A stretch of 35,674 nt of DNA from Lacunisphaera sp. (GTDB lineage: Bacteria > Verrucomicrobiota > Verrucomicrobiia > Opitutales > Opitutaceae): NCBI GenBank assembly GCA_023269445.1, contig JAHFTH010000004.1, positions 1-35,674 of the forward strand, written 5' to 3'. A program made the translations under genes and the position numbers. How positions within the stretch are numbered: position 1 is the stretch's first letter; the number at the start of each line of letters is the position of its first letter. Under the pieces are notes generated by a model. That model was given only the letters and a program-made list of their open reading frames with translations. It had not been told where the DNA came from and did not search any database. Shown piece after piece: positions 9,501 through 20,030 of this stretch.

Positions 9501-9779
9501 GGCGCGCTGACGCCTGCCGCCCTGATCGAGGCCGTGAAAGCCGGCGCACGGCTGCGCCTGCGCCCGAAGGTCATGACTGTCGCCACGGCCATCGCCTCGT
9601 TGCTGCCGATTTTCTGGCTGGACCGCACCGGTGTCGAAATCATGCGCCCGCTCGCCGCCCCCGTGGTCGGCGGCATGCTCTCCAGCCTCGTCCACATCCT
9701 AGTCGTCACGCCGGTGATTTTCGCTTGGTTACGTGAAAGACACCTTAACGACGCTGGATTTATCCGGAACCTGGAGTAA
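6570..9779 (+). CDS. Heavy-metal efflux RND transporter, CusA/CzcA family
   Basis: [89 protein letters not shown]...; HME-RND motif and 12-TM layout; ORF-track start 6543 replaced by ATG at 6570. Confidence 0.95.
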   Translation: [1069 protein letters not shown]

Positions 9780-9804
9780 GTTACCCGGGTCAACCCCTCT
9801 CACC

Positions 9805-10257
9805 ATGAACCACCGCCTGCTCCGCACTTTCATGCTCGCCGCCAGCCTGGGCTTTATCACCGGCTGCCAGACCGTCGAATCCCGCATCAAGGAAAAACCT
9901 GAGGTCTTCGCCAAAGTGGACAAGGCCACGCAGGACAAGATCAAGCAGGGCATCATCGACCTCGGCTACACCGAGGACCTGGTCTATGTCGCCTTGGGTG
10001 AGCCCGATCAGAAACGGGAGACGGTCACGGCCACGGGCAAGACGCTCACCTGGATCTACAACACCTATTACGACCGCTATGACGGCGCGGGCTTCGCCGG
10101 TTATCATCGGAGCGTCTACTACGATCCCTATCTCCGCGCCTACCGCATGTATTATCGCCCCGTTTTTGCCGACTCTTACAGCCAGGAAAAAGAAGAGCGC
10201 ATCCGCATCGTCTTCACGGACGGCAAGGTCACGGTGATCGAACAGGCCAAGAGCTGA
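9805..10257 (+). CDS. Putative lipoprotein, hypothetical
   Basis: Lipobox-like MLAASLGFITGCQTVES; ATG at 9805 downstream of the cusA-like stop; region GIIDLGYTEDLVYVALGEPDQ. Confidence 0.7.
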   Translation: MNHRLLRTFMLAASLGFITGCQTVESRIKEKPEVFAKVDKATQDKIKQGIIDLGYTEDLVYVALGEPDQKRETVTATGKTLTWIYNTYYDRYDGAGFAGYHRSVYYDPYLRAYRMYYRPVFADSYSQEKEERIRIVFTDGKVTVIEQAKS

Positions 10258-10269
10258 CGCGCGGCCGGA

Positions 10270-11310
10270 CTACTTCTTCACGAAGGGCGAGACGGTCTCA
10301 CGCTTCAGCTCACGGGTCATGAGCGCCATCAGCGCGTCGAGCGGTTTCTTGCTTTGGTAGAGAATGGCGTGAACTTCATTGAGGATCGGCGCCGGGATGC
10401 CCTTCTGCACGCACAGCTCGTGCAGCGCCTGGGTGGTGCGATAGCCTTCCACCACCGTGCGCCGGCCGACCAGCAGCTCGGCCACCGGGTGGCCGGCCCC
10501 GACTTTCTCGCCAAACTCGCGATTGCGGCTCCACGGGCCGTGGCAGGTGGCGACGAGATCACCGAAACCGCTCAGGCCGTAGAAGGTTTCCTTCTTCGCG
10601 CCGAGGGTTTCTCCCACGCGCACCATCTCGGTCAGGGCGCGGGTGATGAGCGAGGCCTTGGCGTTGTCGCCGAGTTTGAGTCCGTCGCAAAAACCGGCGG
10701 CGATGGCGTAAATATTTTTTAGGCAGGCGCCGTATTCCGCGCCGGCCAGATCATCACTCGTGTAGAGCCGCATGGTGGAACCGCTCATCGCCGCCTGCAC
10801 CTGGTCCACGAAATCGCCCGGCTTCGTCGCGGCCAGCACCACCGCGGCCGGCAGTCCCTGCGCCACCTCGGCCGCATTGGTCGGACCGGTGAGCGTGGCG
10901 ACATTAACCCCGGGAAACGCCTGCGCCATGACCTCACTGGGCCGGAGTTGCGTGCCCACTTCGAGTCCTTTGACGAGACTGATAAAAAGTTGGAGCCGGG
11001 TGGCCCCGACCAACTCGGTGTTGATGCGCTGGCACCATTCACGCAGGGCGTGCGACGGGCTGGCAATCAGCGCGACCTCGGCGTCGAGCAAGGCGGCGTG
11101 CAGATCGGAAGTGACCGTGAGCGCCTCGGGGAGCTTGATGCCGGGCAGGTAGTCGCGATTTTCGCGGGCCAGCTGCATGGTCACCGCGTGCTCCGGCCGG
11201 CGGGTGACCAGCGTGGCGTGCTGCTGGCGCCGGGCCAGATGAACCGCCACCGCCGTGCCCCACGCGCCCGCGCCGATGACCGCGAAATGAAGGGGGCGCT
11301 GCTCGGGCAT
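10270..11310 (-). CDS. gpsA: NAD(P)H-dependent glycerol-3-phosphate dehydrogenase
   Basis: MPEQRPLHFAVIGAGAWGTAVAVHLARRQQ Rossmann motif; LKNIYAIAAGFCDGLKLGDNAKASLITRALTEM; GLSGFGDLVATCHGPWSRNREFG. Confidence 0.95.
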   Translation of the reverse strand: MPEQRPLHFAVIGAGAWGTAVAVHLARRQQHATLVTRRPEHAVTMQLARENRDYLPGIKLPEALTVTSDLHAALLDAEVALIASPSHALREWCQRINTELVGATRLQLFISLVKGLEVGTQLRPSEVMAQAFPGVNVATLTGPTNAAEVAQGLPAAVVLAATKPGDFVDQVQAAMSGSTMRLYTSDDLAGAEYGACLKNIYAIAAGFCDGLKLGDNAKASLITRALTEMVRVGETLGAKKETFYGLSGFGDLVATCHGPWSRNREFGEKVGAGHPVAELLVGRRTVVEGYRTTQALHELCVQKGIPAPILNEVHAILYQSKKPLDALMALMTRELKRETVSPFVKK

Positions 11311-11321
11311 GGGGTGAACCG

Positions 11322-12629
11322 TCAGGTTTGGAGGAAGCCGGGGATTTTTTCCCCGGCGATCATAGTCTCGAATTTCTCGCGGACGTTGACCAGCTCGAAC
11401 CGGCTGCCCGACACCAGCACCTCCGCCGGCAGTGACCGGGTGTTGTAGCGGCTGGCCATCGTGTAACCGTAGGCCCCGGCACTCATGAAGGCGACCAGCT
11501 CGCCCTCGCCCACCGTCTGCAGCGTGCGATCCTTGGCAAAGCAATCACCGGATTCGCAAATGGGGCCGACGATATCGGCCTTGAGCGCGGGCCGCGTGGT
11601 GTCGCGCTGGAGCGGCACGATCTCGTGGTAGGCCTCATACATGGCCGGGCGCACGAGGTCGTTCATGGCCGCATCGACCACGAGGAAATTCTTGCTCGCG
11701 CCCTGCTTGAGGTGCTCGACGCGGGAGAGCAGCACCCCGGCGTTGCCCACGAGGAAGCGGCCGGGCTCGAGCAAAATCTTGAGGCCAAGCGGGGCGAGCA
11801 GCGGCTTGAGCGCTGCGCCGTAGGCCTCGGGGGTCAAGGGGCGCTCCGCTGCGGGCTTGCCGTCCCACCAGGCCTGCGCGCCGCTGGCGAGCGCGTCCTG
11901 ATAGATGATGCCGATGCCGCCACCGACACTGAAATAGGAAATGCCGTAGAGCTTCTTCAGCTCCGCGGCAAAGGGCACGACCTTCTCGACCGCCTCGATG
12001 AACGGCGCAGAGGAGGTCAGCTGCGAGCCGATGTGCATCTGCACACCCTTGATCTCCAGGTGGGGATACTGGGCGGCGGCGGCGTAAGCGGCGGCGGCGG
12101 CCTGCAACGGAATGCCAAACTTGTTATCGCTCTTGCCAGTGGTGATCTTGGCGTGCGTCTTGGCGTCGACATCGGGATTGATGCGGATGGCGATCGGGGC
12201 CTTGCGCCCCAGCTGGCCGGCCACGTGGTTGATCCGCGCGAGCTCCGGCTCGCTTTCCACGTGAAAGCTGAACACCCCGGTCTCCAAAGCGAAACGGATC
12301 TCGGCCTCGGACTTGCCCACGCCGGCAAAGACGCTGCGATGTGCATTGCCGCCCGCCGCGAGGACGCGGCGCAGTTCGCCGCCACTTACGAGGTCGAAGG
12401 CCGCGCCGAGATTTGAGAAATGGCGGAGCACGGCGAGGTTCGAGTTCGCCTTCATCGCATAGCAAATCTGCACGTCGAGACCCGCGAGACTGGCGGCCAG
12501 CCGGCGGTAGTTGTCGGCGATGGTTTGCGCGCTGTAGACGTAGGTGGGAGTGCCGTGAAGCTGCGCAATAGCGGCGAGATCGACGGACTCGCAATGCAGT
12601 TTTTGACCGGCGTAATGGAAGTGATGCAT
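11322..12629 (-). CDS. lysA: Diaminopimelate decarboxylase
   Basis: CYAMKANSNLAVLRHFSNLGAAFDLVSGGELRRVLAAG; INPDVDAKTHAKITTGKSDNKFGI; VGPICESGDCFAKDRTL; group IV decarboxylase fold. Confidence 0.95.
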   Translation of the reverse strand: MHHFHYAGQKLHCESVDLAAIAQLHGTPTYVYSAQTIADNYRRLAASLAGLDVQICYAMKANSNLAVLRHFSNLGAAFDLVSGGELRRVLAAGGNAHRSVFAGVGKSEAEIRFALETGVFSFHVESEPELARINHVAGQLGRKAPIAIRINPDVDAKTHAKITTGKSDNKFGIPLQAAAAAYAAAAQYPHLEIKGVQMHIGSQLTSSAPFIEAVEKVVPFAAELKKLYGISYFSVGGGIGIIYQDALASGAQAWWDGKPAAERPLTPEAYGAALKPLLAPLGLKILLEPGRFLVGNAGVLLSRVEHLKQGASKNFLVVDAAMNDLVRPAMYEAYHEIVPLQRDTTRPALKADIVGPICESGDCFAKDRTLQTVGEGELVAFMSAGAYGYTMASRYNTRSLPAEVLVSGSRFELVNVREKFETMIAGEKIPGFLQT

Positions 12630-12721
12630 CTGGGTAAACGGAGCGTGAAAGGTGTCCTGATAGCCAGAATCGAATTGAACGGAAGTGCTATTTTCCGGGA
12701 TCCTATCCCTCCGTCTCTCCC

Positions 12722-12988
12722 ATGTCTCTAACTCTGCGTCGCCTGCTGAACTACCTGCCGATCCCTCACGGCAGCCGCGGCGCGCAGTATCTCAAGCCGA
12801 CCTGGCACAAACCCACGCCGTTCGATCAGTGGCGCAGCCAGGCCCCGTTTCAGTCCCGACCTGCGCTCCGCAGTGATTATTTTGGGCGTGGTCTGCGCCG
12901 CCAGCGCTTCATCCGCTGGTCCATTCGCTGCGCCATCGCTTTTGCCGCCGCTTGGATCCTATGGGAAAGCATCCGCGCGGTTTCCTGA
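12722..12988 (+). CDS. Hypothetical small protein with C-terminal TM
   Basis: 88 aa; basic N-terminus and C-terminal hydrophobic segment FIRWSIRCAIAFAAAWILWESI; divergent from lysA. Confidence 0.55.
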   Translation: MSLTLRRLLNYLPIPHGSRGAQYLKPTWHKPTPFDQWRSQAPFQSRPALRSDYFGRGLRRQRFIRWSIRCAIAFAAAWILWESIRAVS

Positions 12989-13038
12989 TTCTGCCCGCCG
13001 GGCATTGACGCCGTCCGGGGCAGCCCTTGCATGGGGAT

Positions 13039-13662
13039 ATGTCCGACCTCGCCGAGCTCTACCCGTGGATTTCAGCCGGCGCCATCGCCTGGGGTGTCCT
13101 CGACTGTTTCTTCGGCTATCGCATTTTCAAGATAACACTGGCGGTCGTGGGCGGACTGATCGGTCTGGCAGCAGGCCAGGCCATCGCCACTCGATTTGGC
13201 TTCGGGCCGGGGGTGGAAGTCGCCGCTCTCGTAATCGGAACCTTACTGGGCGGGGGGCTGGCCTTCATGCTTTATATTGCCGCCGTGTTTGTCGCCGGCT
13301 TCGGTTTCGGCGCCACGCTGGGCATACTGCTGCTGGCCAACTATCATCACATGGTGGCCTTGCTGACCGGCGTGGTGCTGGGAGTTATCGGTGGCTTCCT
13401 AGCCGTGCAGGTGCAGCGGGTCCTGATCATTCTCTCCACCTCGCTGCTGGGATCGTTCCGGGCTGTCCTGGCCCTGTCCTATTTCACCAGCCAGATCGAC
13501 TGGCTGTTCTATTTCAAGCAGCCTGACCAGATGCCGGCCTTGATCGAGGGCAATAGCTGGATGTTACCTTCCATCCTCGCCTTGGCTGCCGTCGGTGCAA
13601 TCGCCCAGCTTGAGCTGGGCGGTGGCAAAGAGCCGAAGAAAGCCAAAGCGAAAGACGAGTAG
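13039..13662 (+). CDS. Multi-TM membrane protein, DUF4203/TMEM198-like
   Basis: Gly-rich multi-TM sequence WGVLDCFFGYRIFKITLAVVGGLIGLAAGQ... Confidence 0.7.
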   Translation: MSDLAELYPWISAGAIAWGVLDCFFGYRIFKITLAVVGGLIGLAAGQAIATRFGFGPGVEVAALVIGTLLGGGLAFMLYIAAVFVAGFGFGATLGILLLANYHHMVALLTGVVLGVIGGFLAVQVQRVLIILSTSLLGSFRAVLALSYFTSQIDWLFYFKQPDQMPALIEGNSWMLPSILALAAVGAIAQLELGGGKEPKKAKAKDE

Positions 13663-13693
13663 ACTTGCCGCCCGTTCGTCCGTCACCACCATC

Positions 13694-14158
13694 ATGCCAA
13701 TGAAAAACTTTCTGCCCCCTCTGTTGCTGGCCCTCGTCCTGGTTTGCGGATTCTCAGCCTGCAGCAACCCGGAATTCATTGCCTCCGGGATCAAGCTCGA
13801 GCTGACGAAAATCGAACGGGCAAGCGACGGATCCGTGCAGGTCGCGTGGCGGGTGGGCAACCCCAATGTATTCCCGTATCTTTTGTCGAAGACCTCGCAC
13901 AAGATCAAACTGAACGGTGTGCTGGTCGGCGTTGTCACAGATAATTCCCCCTTGGGCATCCCCGCCCAAGACCATGCCGAGTGCACCGGAGTGCTCACGC
14001 CCGCCAATCCAGCCGCCGGAGCGACCATTGAACAGGCGATCGCGCAGGGATCGGCTGCTTACCGGTTGGACTCGAGTGTTTTCGTCCTGCTCTTGGATGA
14101 CAAATCCGAGAAGGTCTTAATGACCAGTTCAGGCACGGTCGCCGTCACCACCAAATAA
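13694..14158 (+). CDS. LEA14-like (water-stress/hypersensitive-response domain) lipoprotein
   Basis: Lipobox VCGFSACSN; IKLELTKIERASDGSVQVAWRVGNPNVFPYLLSKTSHKIKLNGVLVG. Confidence 0.7.
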   Translation: MPMKNFLPPLLLALVLVCGFSACSNPEFIASGIKLELTKIERASDGSVQVAWRVGNPNVFPYLLSKTSHKIKLNGVLVGVVTDNSPLGIPAQDHAECTGVLTPANPAAGATIEQAIAQGSAAYRLDSSVFVLLLDDKSEKVLMTSSGTVAVTTK

Positions 14159-14183
14159 AACAGCCCCGGAGAACCGGAGCTGT
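14153..14183 (-). terminator. Intrinsic terminator for the minus-strand small ORF (possibly bidirectional)
   Basis: ACAGCCCCGG (14160-14169) / CCGGAGCTGT (14174-14183) near-perfect stem; TTTTATTT tract follows on the minus strand. Confidence 0.6.
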
Positions 14184-14206
14184 AGGGTTGAATAGGCGAA
14201 CTGTGG

Positions 14207-14449
14207 TCAGGCGGCCAGGCGTTGCATCCGGGCCACTGCCACCCGGGCTTTGATGGGCGCCGGCAGTTGGATCGGGCGGGACCGGAGCAGAGGGCGCGGC
14301 ACCCGGCTGTATTGGCCCACTGTCCAAGCAACGAGGCCGATGGTGAAAAGGATGGCGGTAAAATCGGCGGCGTCAAAAGAACGACCGCTCGCTAGGGAAG
14401 CGATACCCAGAAGGGCCGCGGTGCTGAGGGAGATAAGGGAGGTTTTCAT
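14207..14449 (-). CDS. Hypothetical small membrane protein
   Basis: MKTSLISLSTAALLGIASLASGRSFDAADFTAILFTIGLVAWTVGQYSRVPR; ends at a terminator-like hairpin. Confidence 0.55.
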   Translation of the reverse strand: MKTSLISLSTAALLGIASLASGRSFDAADFTAILFTIGLVAWTVGQYSRVPRPLLRSRPIQLPAPIKARVAVARMQRLAA

Positions 14450-14561
14450 GGAAGAGTTAGTTGTTCCCATGAAAACCCGGCTGGACCTGAAAAGTTGCAG
14501 ACTTTCGCAAACCACTCTGCCCAAGGCGCCGCCGATAACCAGAAACGCGGTGTCCGCCGGC

Positions 14562-15371
14562 TCAGCCCGCGCCACCCGAGGCGTTGGAGGCTGGTTTGAA
14601 CTTCTCGCGGAAGAGCGCGACCGCATAGTCGCGGTTCATGCGCGCGATGAAATCATGCGTGATCGTCTTAGGGCACACCGCGCTGCACTCGTATTGATTA
14701 GTGCAGTTACCAAAGCCGGCCGCGTCCATCATCTGCACCATGGCAAGCACGCGCTTGTCGCGCTCCGGCTGGCCTTGGGGCATGAGGCCGAGGTGCGAGA
14801 CCTTGGCCGCGACAAAGAGCATGGCCGAAGCGTTCTTGCAGGCCGCAACGCAAGCGCCGCAACCGATGCAGGCGGCGGCATCCATCGCAAGATCGGCGTC
14901 CTCCTTCGGCACGGGAATCGAGTTGGCATCGGGTGCTGCACCAGTGCGGACTGAAATAAAGCCGCCTGCCTGTTGAACCTGATCAAAGGCACTGCGATCG
15001 GTGACGAGATCCTTGACGAGCGGGAACGCGCGCGCGCGGAACGGCTCGACGACGATGGTGTCGCCGTCGGCGAAGCTGCGCATGTAGAGCTGACAGGTGG
15101 CGATGCCTTTGCCCGGGCCGTGCGGCTTGCCGTTGATCGTGCAGGAGCAGGTGCCGCAGATGCCTTCGCGGCAGTCGTGGGCGAAGGCGATGGGTTCCCC
15201 GTCGTCCTTCGTGAGTCCGTCGTTCACGACATCGAGCAACTCGAGAAACGACATGTCGGGGCTCACGTTTGCCGCAGGATAATCGACAAACTTGCCGGGC
15301 TGCTGCGGACCGGCCTGACGCCAGATGCGCAGGGTGACGGAGAAGAGTTTCTTGGCGGTGGGAGCGACCAT
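14562..15371 (-). CDS. sdhB: Succinate dehydrogenase/fumarate reductase iron-sulfur subunit
   Basis: [20 protein letters not shown] (2Fe-2S) and [28 protein letters not shown] clusters. Confidence 0.95.
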   Translation of the reverse strand: MVAPTAKKLFSVTLRIWRQAGPQQPGKFVDYPAANVSPDMSFLELLDVVNDGLTKDDGEPIAFAHDCREGICGTCSCTINGKPHGPGKGIATCQLYMRSFADGDTIVVEPFRARAFPLVKDLVTDRSAFDQVQQAGGFISVRTGAAPDANSIPVPKEDADLAMDAAACIGCGACVAACKNASAMLFVAAKVSHLGLMPQGQPERDKRVLAMVQMMDAAGFGNCTNQYECSAVCPKTITHDFIARMNRDYAVALFREKFKPASNASGGAG

Positions 15372-15388
15372 GATGGATTCCTCGAAAA

Positions 15389-17311
<1,923 letters not shown>

Positions 17312-17323
17312 GGCGGAGAAAGT

Positions 17324-18025
17324 TTAGGCGTGGAGCTTCACGAAACCGCCGAGCACGGCGAGTGGGATGGCGGCATTGAGGAGGAAGTAGCCCCAGCAGT
17401 AGGCGACGGCGAAACGCTCGAGCCCGCGGGTCCATTTCTCGTTCTTGAGTCCGAGGGTCTGGAGCATGCTGCCAATACCGTGGGCGAGATGGTAACTGAG
17501 CAGACCGACCGCAATGATGTAGAAGACCGAGACGGCGACATTACTGAAGCCCTCCACCATCATGGCGTGGATGTCGCGAACCTTGGTATAGCCGTCGGCG
17601 AGCGTGAAGGTGTGCTCACTCCAAAGCGGATGGCCGGCGCGGACGGTATAGTGCGCGAGGTGAAAAAGAATGAACGCCAACACCACGATGCTGGTGCGCG
17701 CCATGAGGCGTGAGGCCAGGGTGGCGCGATTGATGTGCGCGACCCCATAGTCCTGCGGACGGGCGGCGCGATTTTCCAGCGTGAGCTGGATGGCGAGCCA
17801 GATGTGGATGAGCACACAGGCGAGCAGGAAGAGGCGGATGAGCCACAACCCGGCACCGAGCGACTCCAGCATATGGCCATAGGCGTTGATCTTCTGCGGC
17901 GGGAGAAAAATCTGCAGATTGCCAAGGAGGTGGCCGGTCACGAACCCGAAGAGCACCAAACCGGTCGCCGCCATGAGAAATTTTCTGCCGATGGAGGAAC
18001 TGAAGAGCGAGCCAAGGAGATTCAT
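17324..18025 (-). CDS. sdhC: Succinate dehydrogenase cytochrome b subunit (b558-type, multi-TM)
   Basis: MNLLGSLFSSSIGRKFLMAATGLVLFGFVTGHLLGNLQIFLPPQKINAYGHMLESLG; upstream of sdhA in the typical C-A-B order. Confidence 0.92.
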   Translation of the reverse strand: MNLLGSLFSSSIGRKFLMAATGLVLFGFVTGHLLGNLQIFLPPQKINAYGHMLESLGAGLWLIRLFLLACVLIHIWLAIQLTLENRAARPQDYGVAHINRATLASRLMARTSIVVLAFILFHLAHYTVRAGHPLWSEHTFTLADGYTKVRDIHAMMVEGFSNVAVSVFYIIAVGLLSYHLAHGIGSMLQTLGLKNEKWTRGLERFAVAYCWGYFLLNAAIPLAVLGGFVKLHA

Positions 18026-18165
18026 CGTGCGAATCGGGGAAAAATTGCCGGGGTTGGACGAAATGTCGAAACAGAAGAAACCGGGCCCGAGGTCGGTTGG
18101 CAAGGCACTGGAAAATGTCTGGCCGCTTATTAGTCGACCTAACCACCATCTGAAGATCGAGACGG

Positions 18166-19926
18166 CTAGCGGCCAGATTGGCGGGCTTGCGCCACCAAGG
18201 CGCTTTCCTCGGGGAGGAGTTTCGCGTTCTGCACGAGCGCGAACATATCTTCGCTTTCCGCCTTCCGACCCAGCGTCGCGAGAATTAACCCGCGCACGAG
18301 AGCGAAGCGCGGCTCGCGGGCGTAATTCATTTCGCCAGCATTGAGCAACGCCAGTCCCTCCGCCGCGCGGCCAGCTCGCCACAACGCCAGCGCGCGTGCT
18401 ACACGACATCCCGGAACCTCGGGATGCTGGCGAAACAACTCGTCGGCTTTAGCGTCCAGTCCGGTCTCCCCTGTTCGGATAAGCAGGCCGATGAGGGCCC
18501 GCTCCGCCTGCACCGCAGGACTGGGCGGGGCCGCCTGCACCCAAGCCTGATAGATCCGCCAAAGTTCGGCTGCACTCCCTTCGGCTTGGGCCAGTTGGGC
18601 AAGCGTGCGCCAGGCTGATTCATCCACCGGGAATTGACGGACGAGAACCCACAACACCTGCGCCTGCTTGTCGGGCCAGTGCCAGATAAGCGCAAGTCGC
18701 TGTAGCACCCGCAGCCCGGGTTGTGACTGTTCGCACAGACGGATGGCACTGTTCCACTGACTGCCTGCCTTGGAGGCGTTCTGCCCGGCACGGAGCGCAC
18801 GCGCAGCAAAGGCGAGCTTCATCGCCTCGGCTGGCACCGGCCCCCAAGCTCCGTGGGAGAGCAATTGCTCCAGACGCGGCCAGGATTCCAACGCGACCGC
18901 ACAGGCCACCATGCCTTGGCGGACCGCGTTGGTGGCACGCAAAGGCTCGTCCAGTGTGTCCAGCCAGAGGAGAGCCTCACGCCCTTGGCCGATTTGCAGC
19001 ATCCACTGGGTGAGCATCTGGACATCGTTAGCGCTCAGCGATGGTTGAGCTTTCATGTGCTCCAGTAAAACCGACAAGCCGGTAGGCCGAGGAGAAAAGC
19101 CCTGAATTGACACATAGCGGGTCGCGGATCCGCCACGGGAGTCACGCAGCTTCAATGCGTCAGCCAGTCGCGCATAGAGCCGCGCGGTTGTTTTTTCATC
19201 TGGCCAGCGCCGGGGCGCGTCGGCGATCAACGCCAGCGTGGCGCGGATACGCAATCCATCGCCTCGGGCGAACTCGGCCATGACGTTGCGCGCCGGCTCA
19301 TGCTCGGGTGGATGGATTGAGTTGAGCTGCAGCGCCGCTAGACTGAAACGGGTGAGCGGGTTCTGCGGCTCAAGCGTCGCTAGGCGTTCGATGTGCTTGC
19401 GCAGCTCGGCGGAATCCCCCATCGCCAGCGCGCTGCCCGCCGCCAAGCGGTGGTATTCCATGCCCTCAGGCTCTAGTTTCTGCAGCGCCGCCAAGATGGG
19501 GGGCAACCGAGCGGGCTGGCCGACCTTGAGGGCCGTCGTCGCATAACCAACATAGTTGTCCGGGTTGCCGGGCTCTATCTGGACGAGACTCTCCCATTCA
19601 ATCAGGGCCTGCTCTGGTGCGATCACCTCATTCACCCGCGCAAGCAGGCGGCGAGCGACAAGGCTCATCGGGTCTTTACGAACAAACTGCTCCATTAACA
19701 GGTAGGCGCTCCGATAGTCTTCCTTGACCAAATACGCTTCCGCCGATCGCAATATACGATCCTTACGCCACTTCTCAATTCGCGGATAAACAACTAATAA
19801 CCCGACAAATAGCGCAACGACTGTCGCAACAATGCCACCCGCGACCCGCACCCGTATCTTGCGATTTCGCCAAGGAGTCACTGTAGCAGATTGCTCAGGC
19901 TCAGGTTTTTGTATATGTGTTGGCAT
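18166..19926 (-). CDS. N-terminal TM-anchored TPR-like repeat protein
   Basis: TM VRVAGGIVATVVALFVGLLVVYP then helical repeats (EAYLVKEDYRSAYLLMEQFVRKDPMSLVARRLLARV ... LIEWESLVQIEPGNPDNYVGYATTALKVGQ). Confidence 0.7.
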   Translation of the reverse strand: MPTHIQKPEPEQSATVTPWRNRKIRVRVAGGIVATVVALFVGLLVVYPRIEKWRKDRILRSAEAYLVKEDYRSAYLLMEQFVRKDPMSLVARRLLARVNEVIAPEQALIEWESLVQIEPGNPDNYVGYATTALKVGQPARLPPILAALQKLEPEGMEYHRLAAGSALAMGDSAELRKHIERLATLEPQNPLTRFSLAALQLNSIHPPEHEPARNVMAEFARGDGLRIRATLALIADAPRRWPDEKTTARLYARLADALKLRDSRGGSATRYVSIQGFSPRPTGLSVLLEHMKAQPSLSANDVQMLTQWMLQIGQGREALLWLDTLDEPLRATNAVRQGMVACAVALESWPRLEQLLSHGAWGPVPAEAMKLAFAARALRAGQNASKAGSQWNSAIRLCEQSQPGLRVLQRLALIWHWPDKQAQVLWVLVRQFPVDESAWRTLAQLAQAEGSAAELWRIYQAWVQAAPPSPAVQAERALIGLLIRTGETGLDAKADELFRQHPEVPGCRVARALALWRAGRAAEGLALLNAGEMNYAREPRFALVRGLILATLGRKAESEDMFALVQNAKLLPEESALVAQARQSGR

Positions 19927-20030
19927 CTAAATACTTCTATATTAAACCCCAGTTAAAATGGGTAAATATACCTATTTGAATTGATCCCACGCTTCTTTTG
20001 TAGTTCAATAGCCATACTAAAAGCAATCCC

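Noticed and set aside
6594-9695. 1033-aa minus-strand ORF
   Set aside because: Exactly antisense to the cusA/czcA-like gene; His/Asp/Gly-rich composition is typical of spurious antisense translation.
12061-12111. GCGGCGGCGG-type tandem repeat
   Set aside because: Encodes an Ala-rich stretch (QAAAAAYAAAAQ) in lysA; ordinary coding low complexity.
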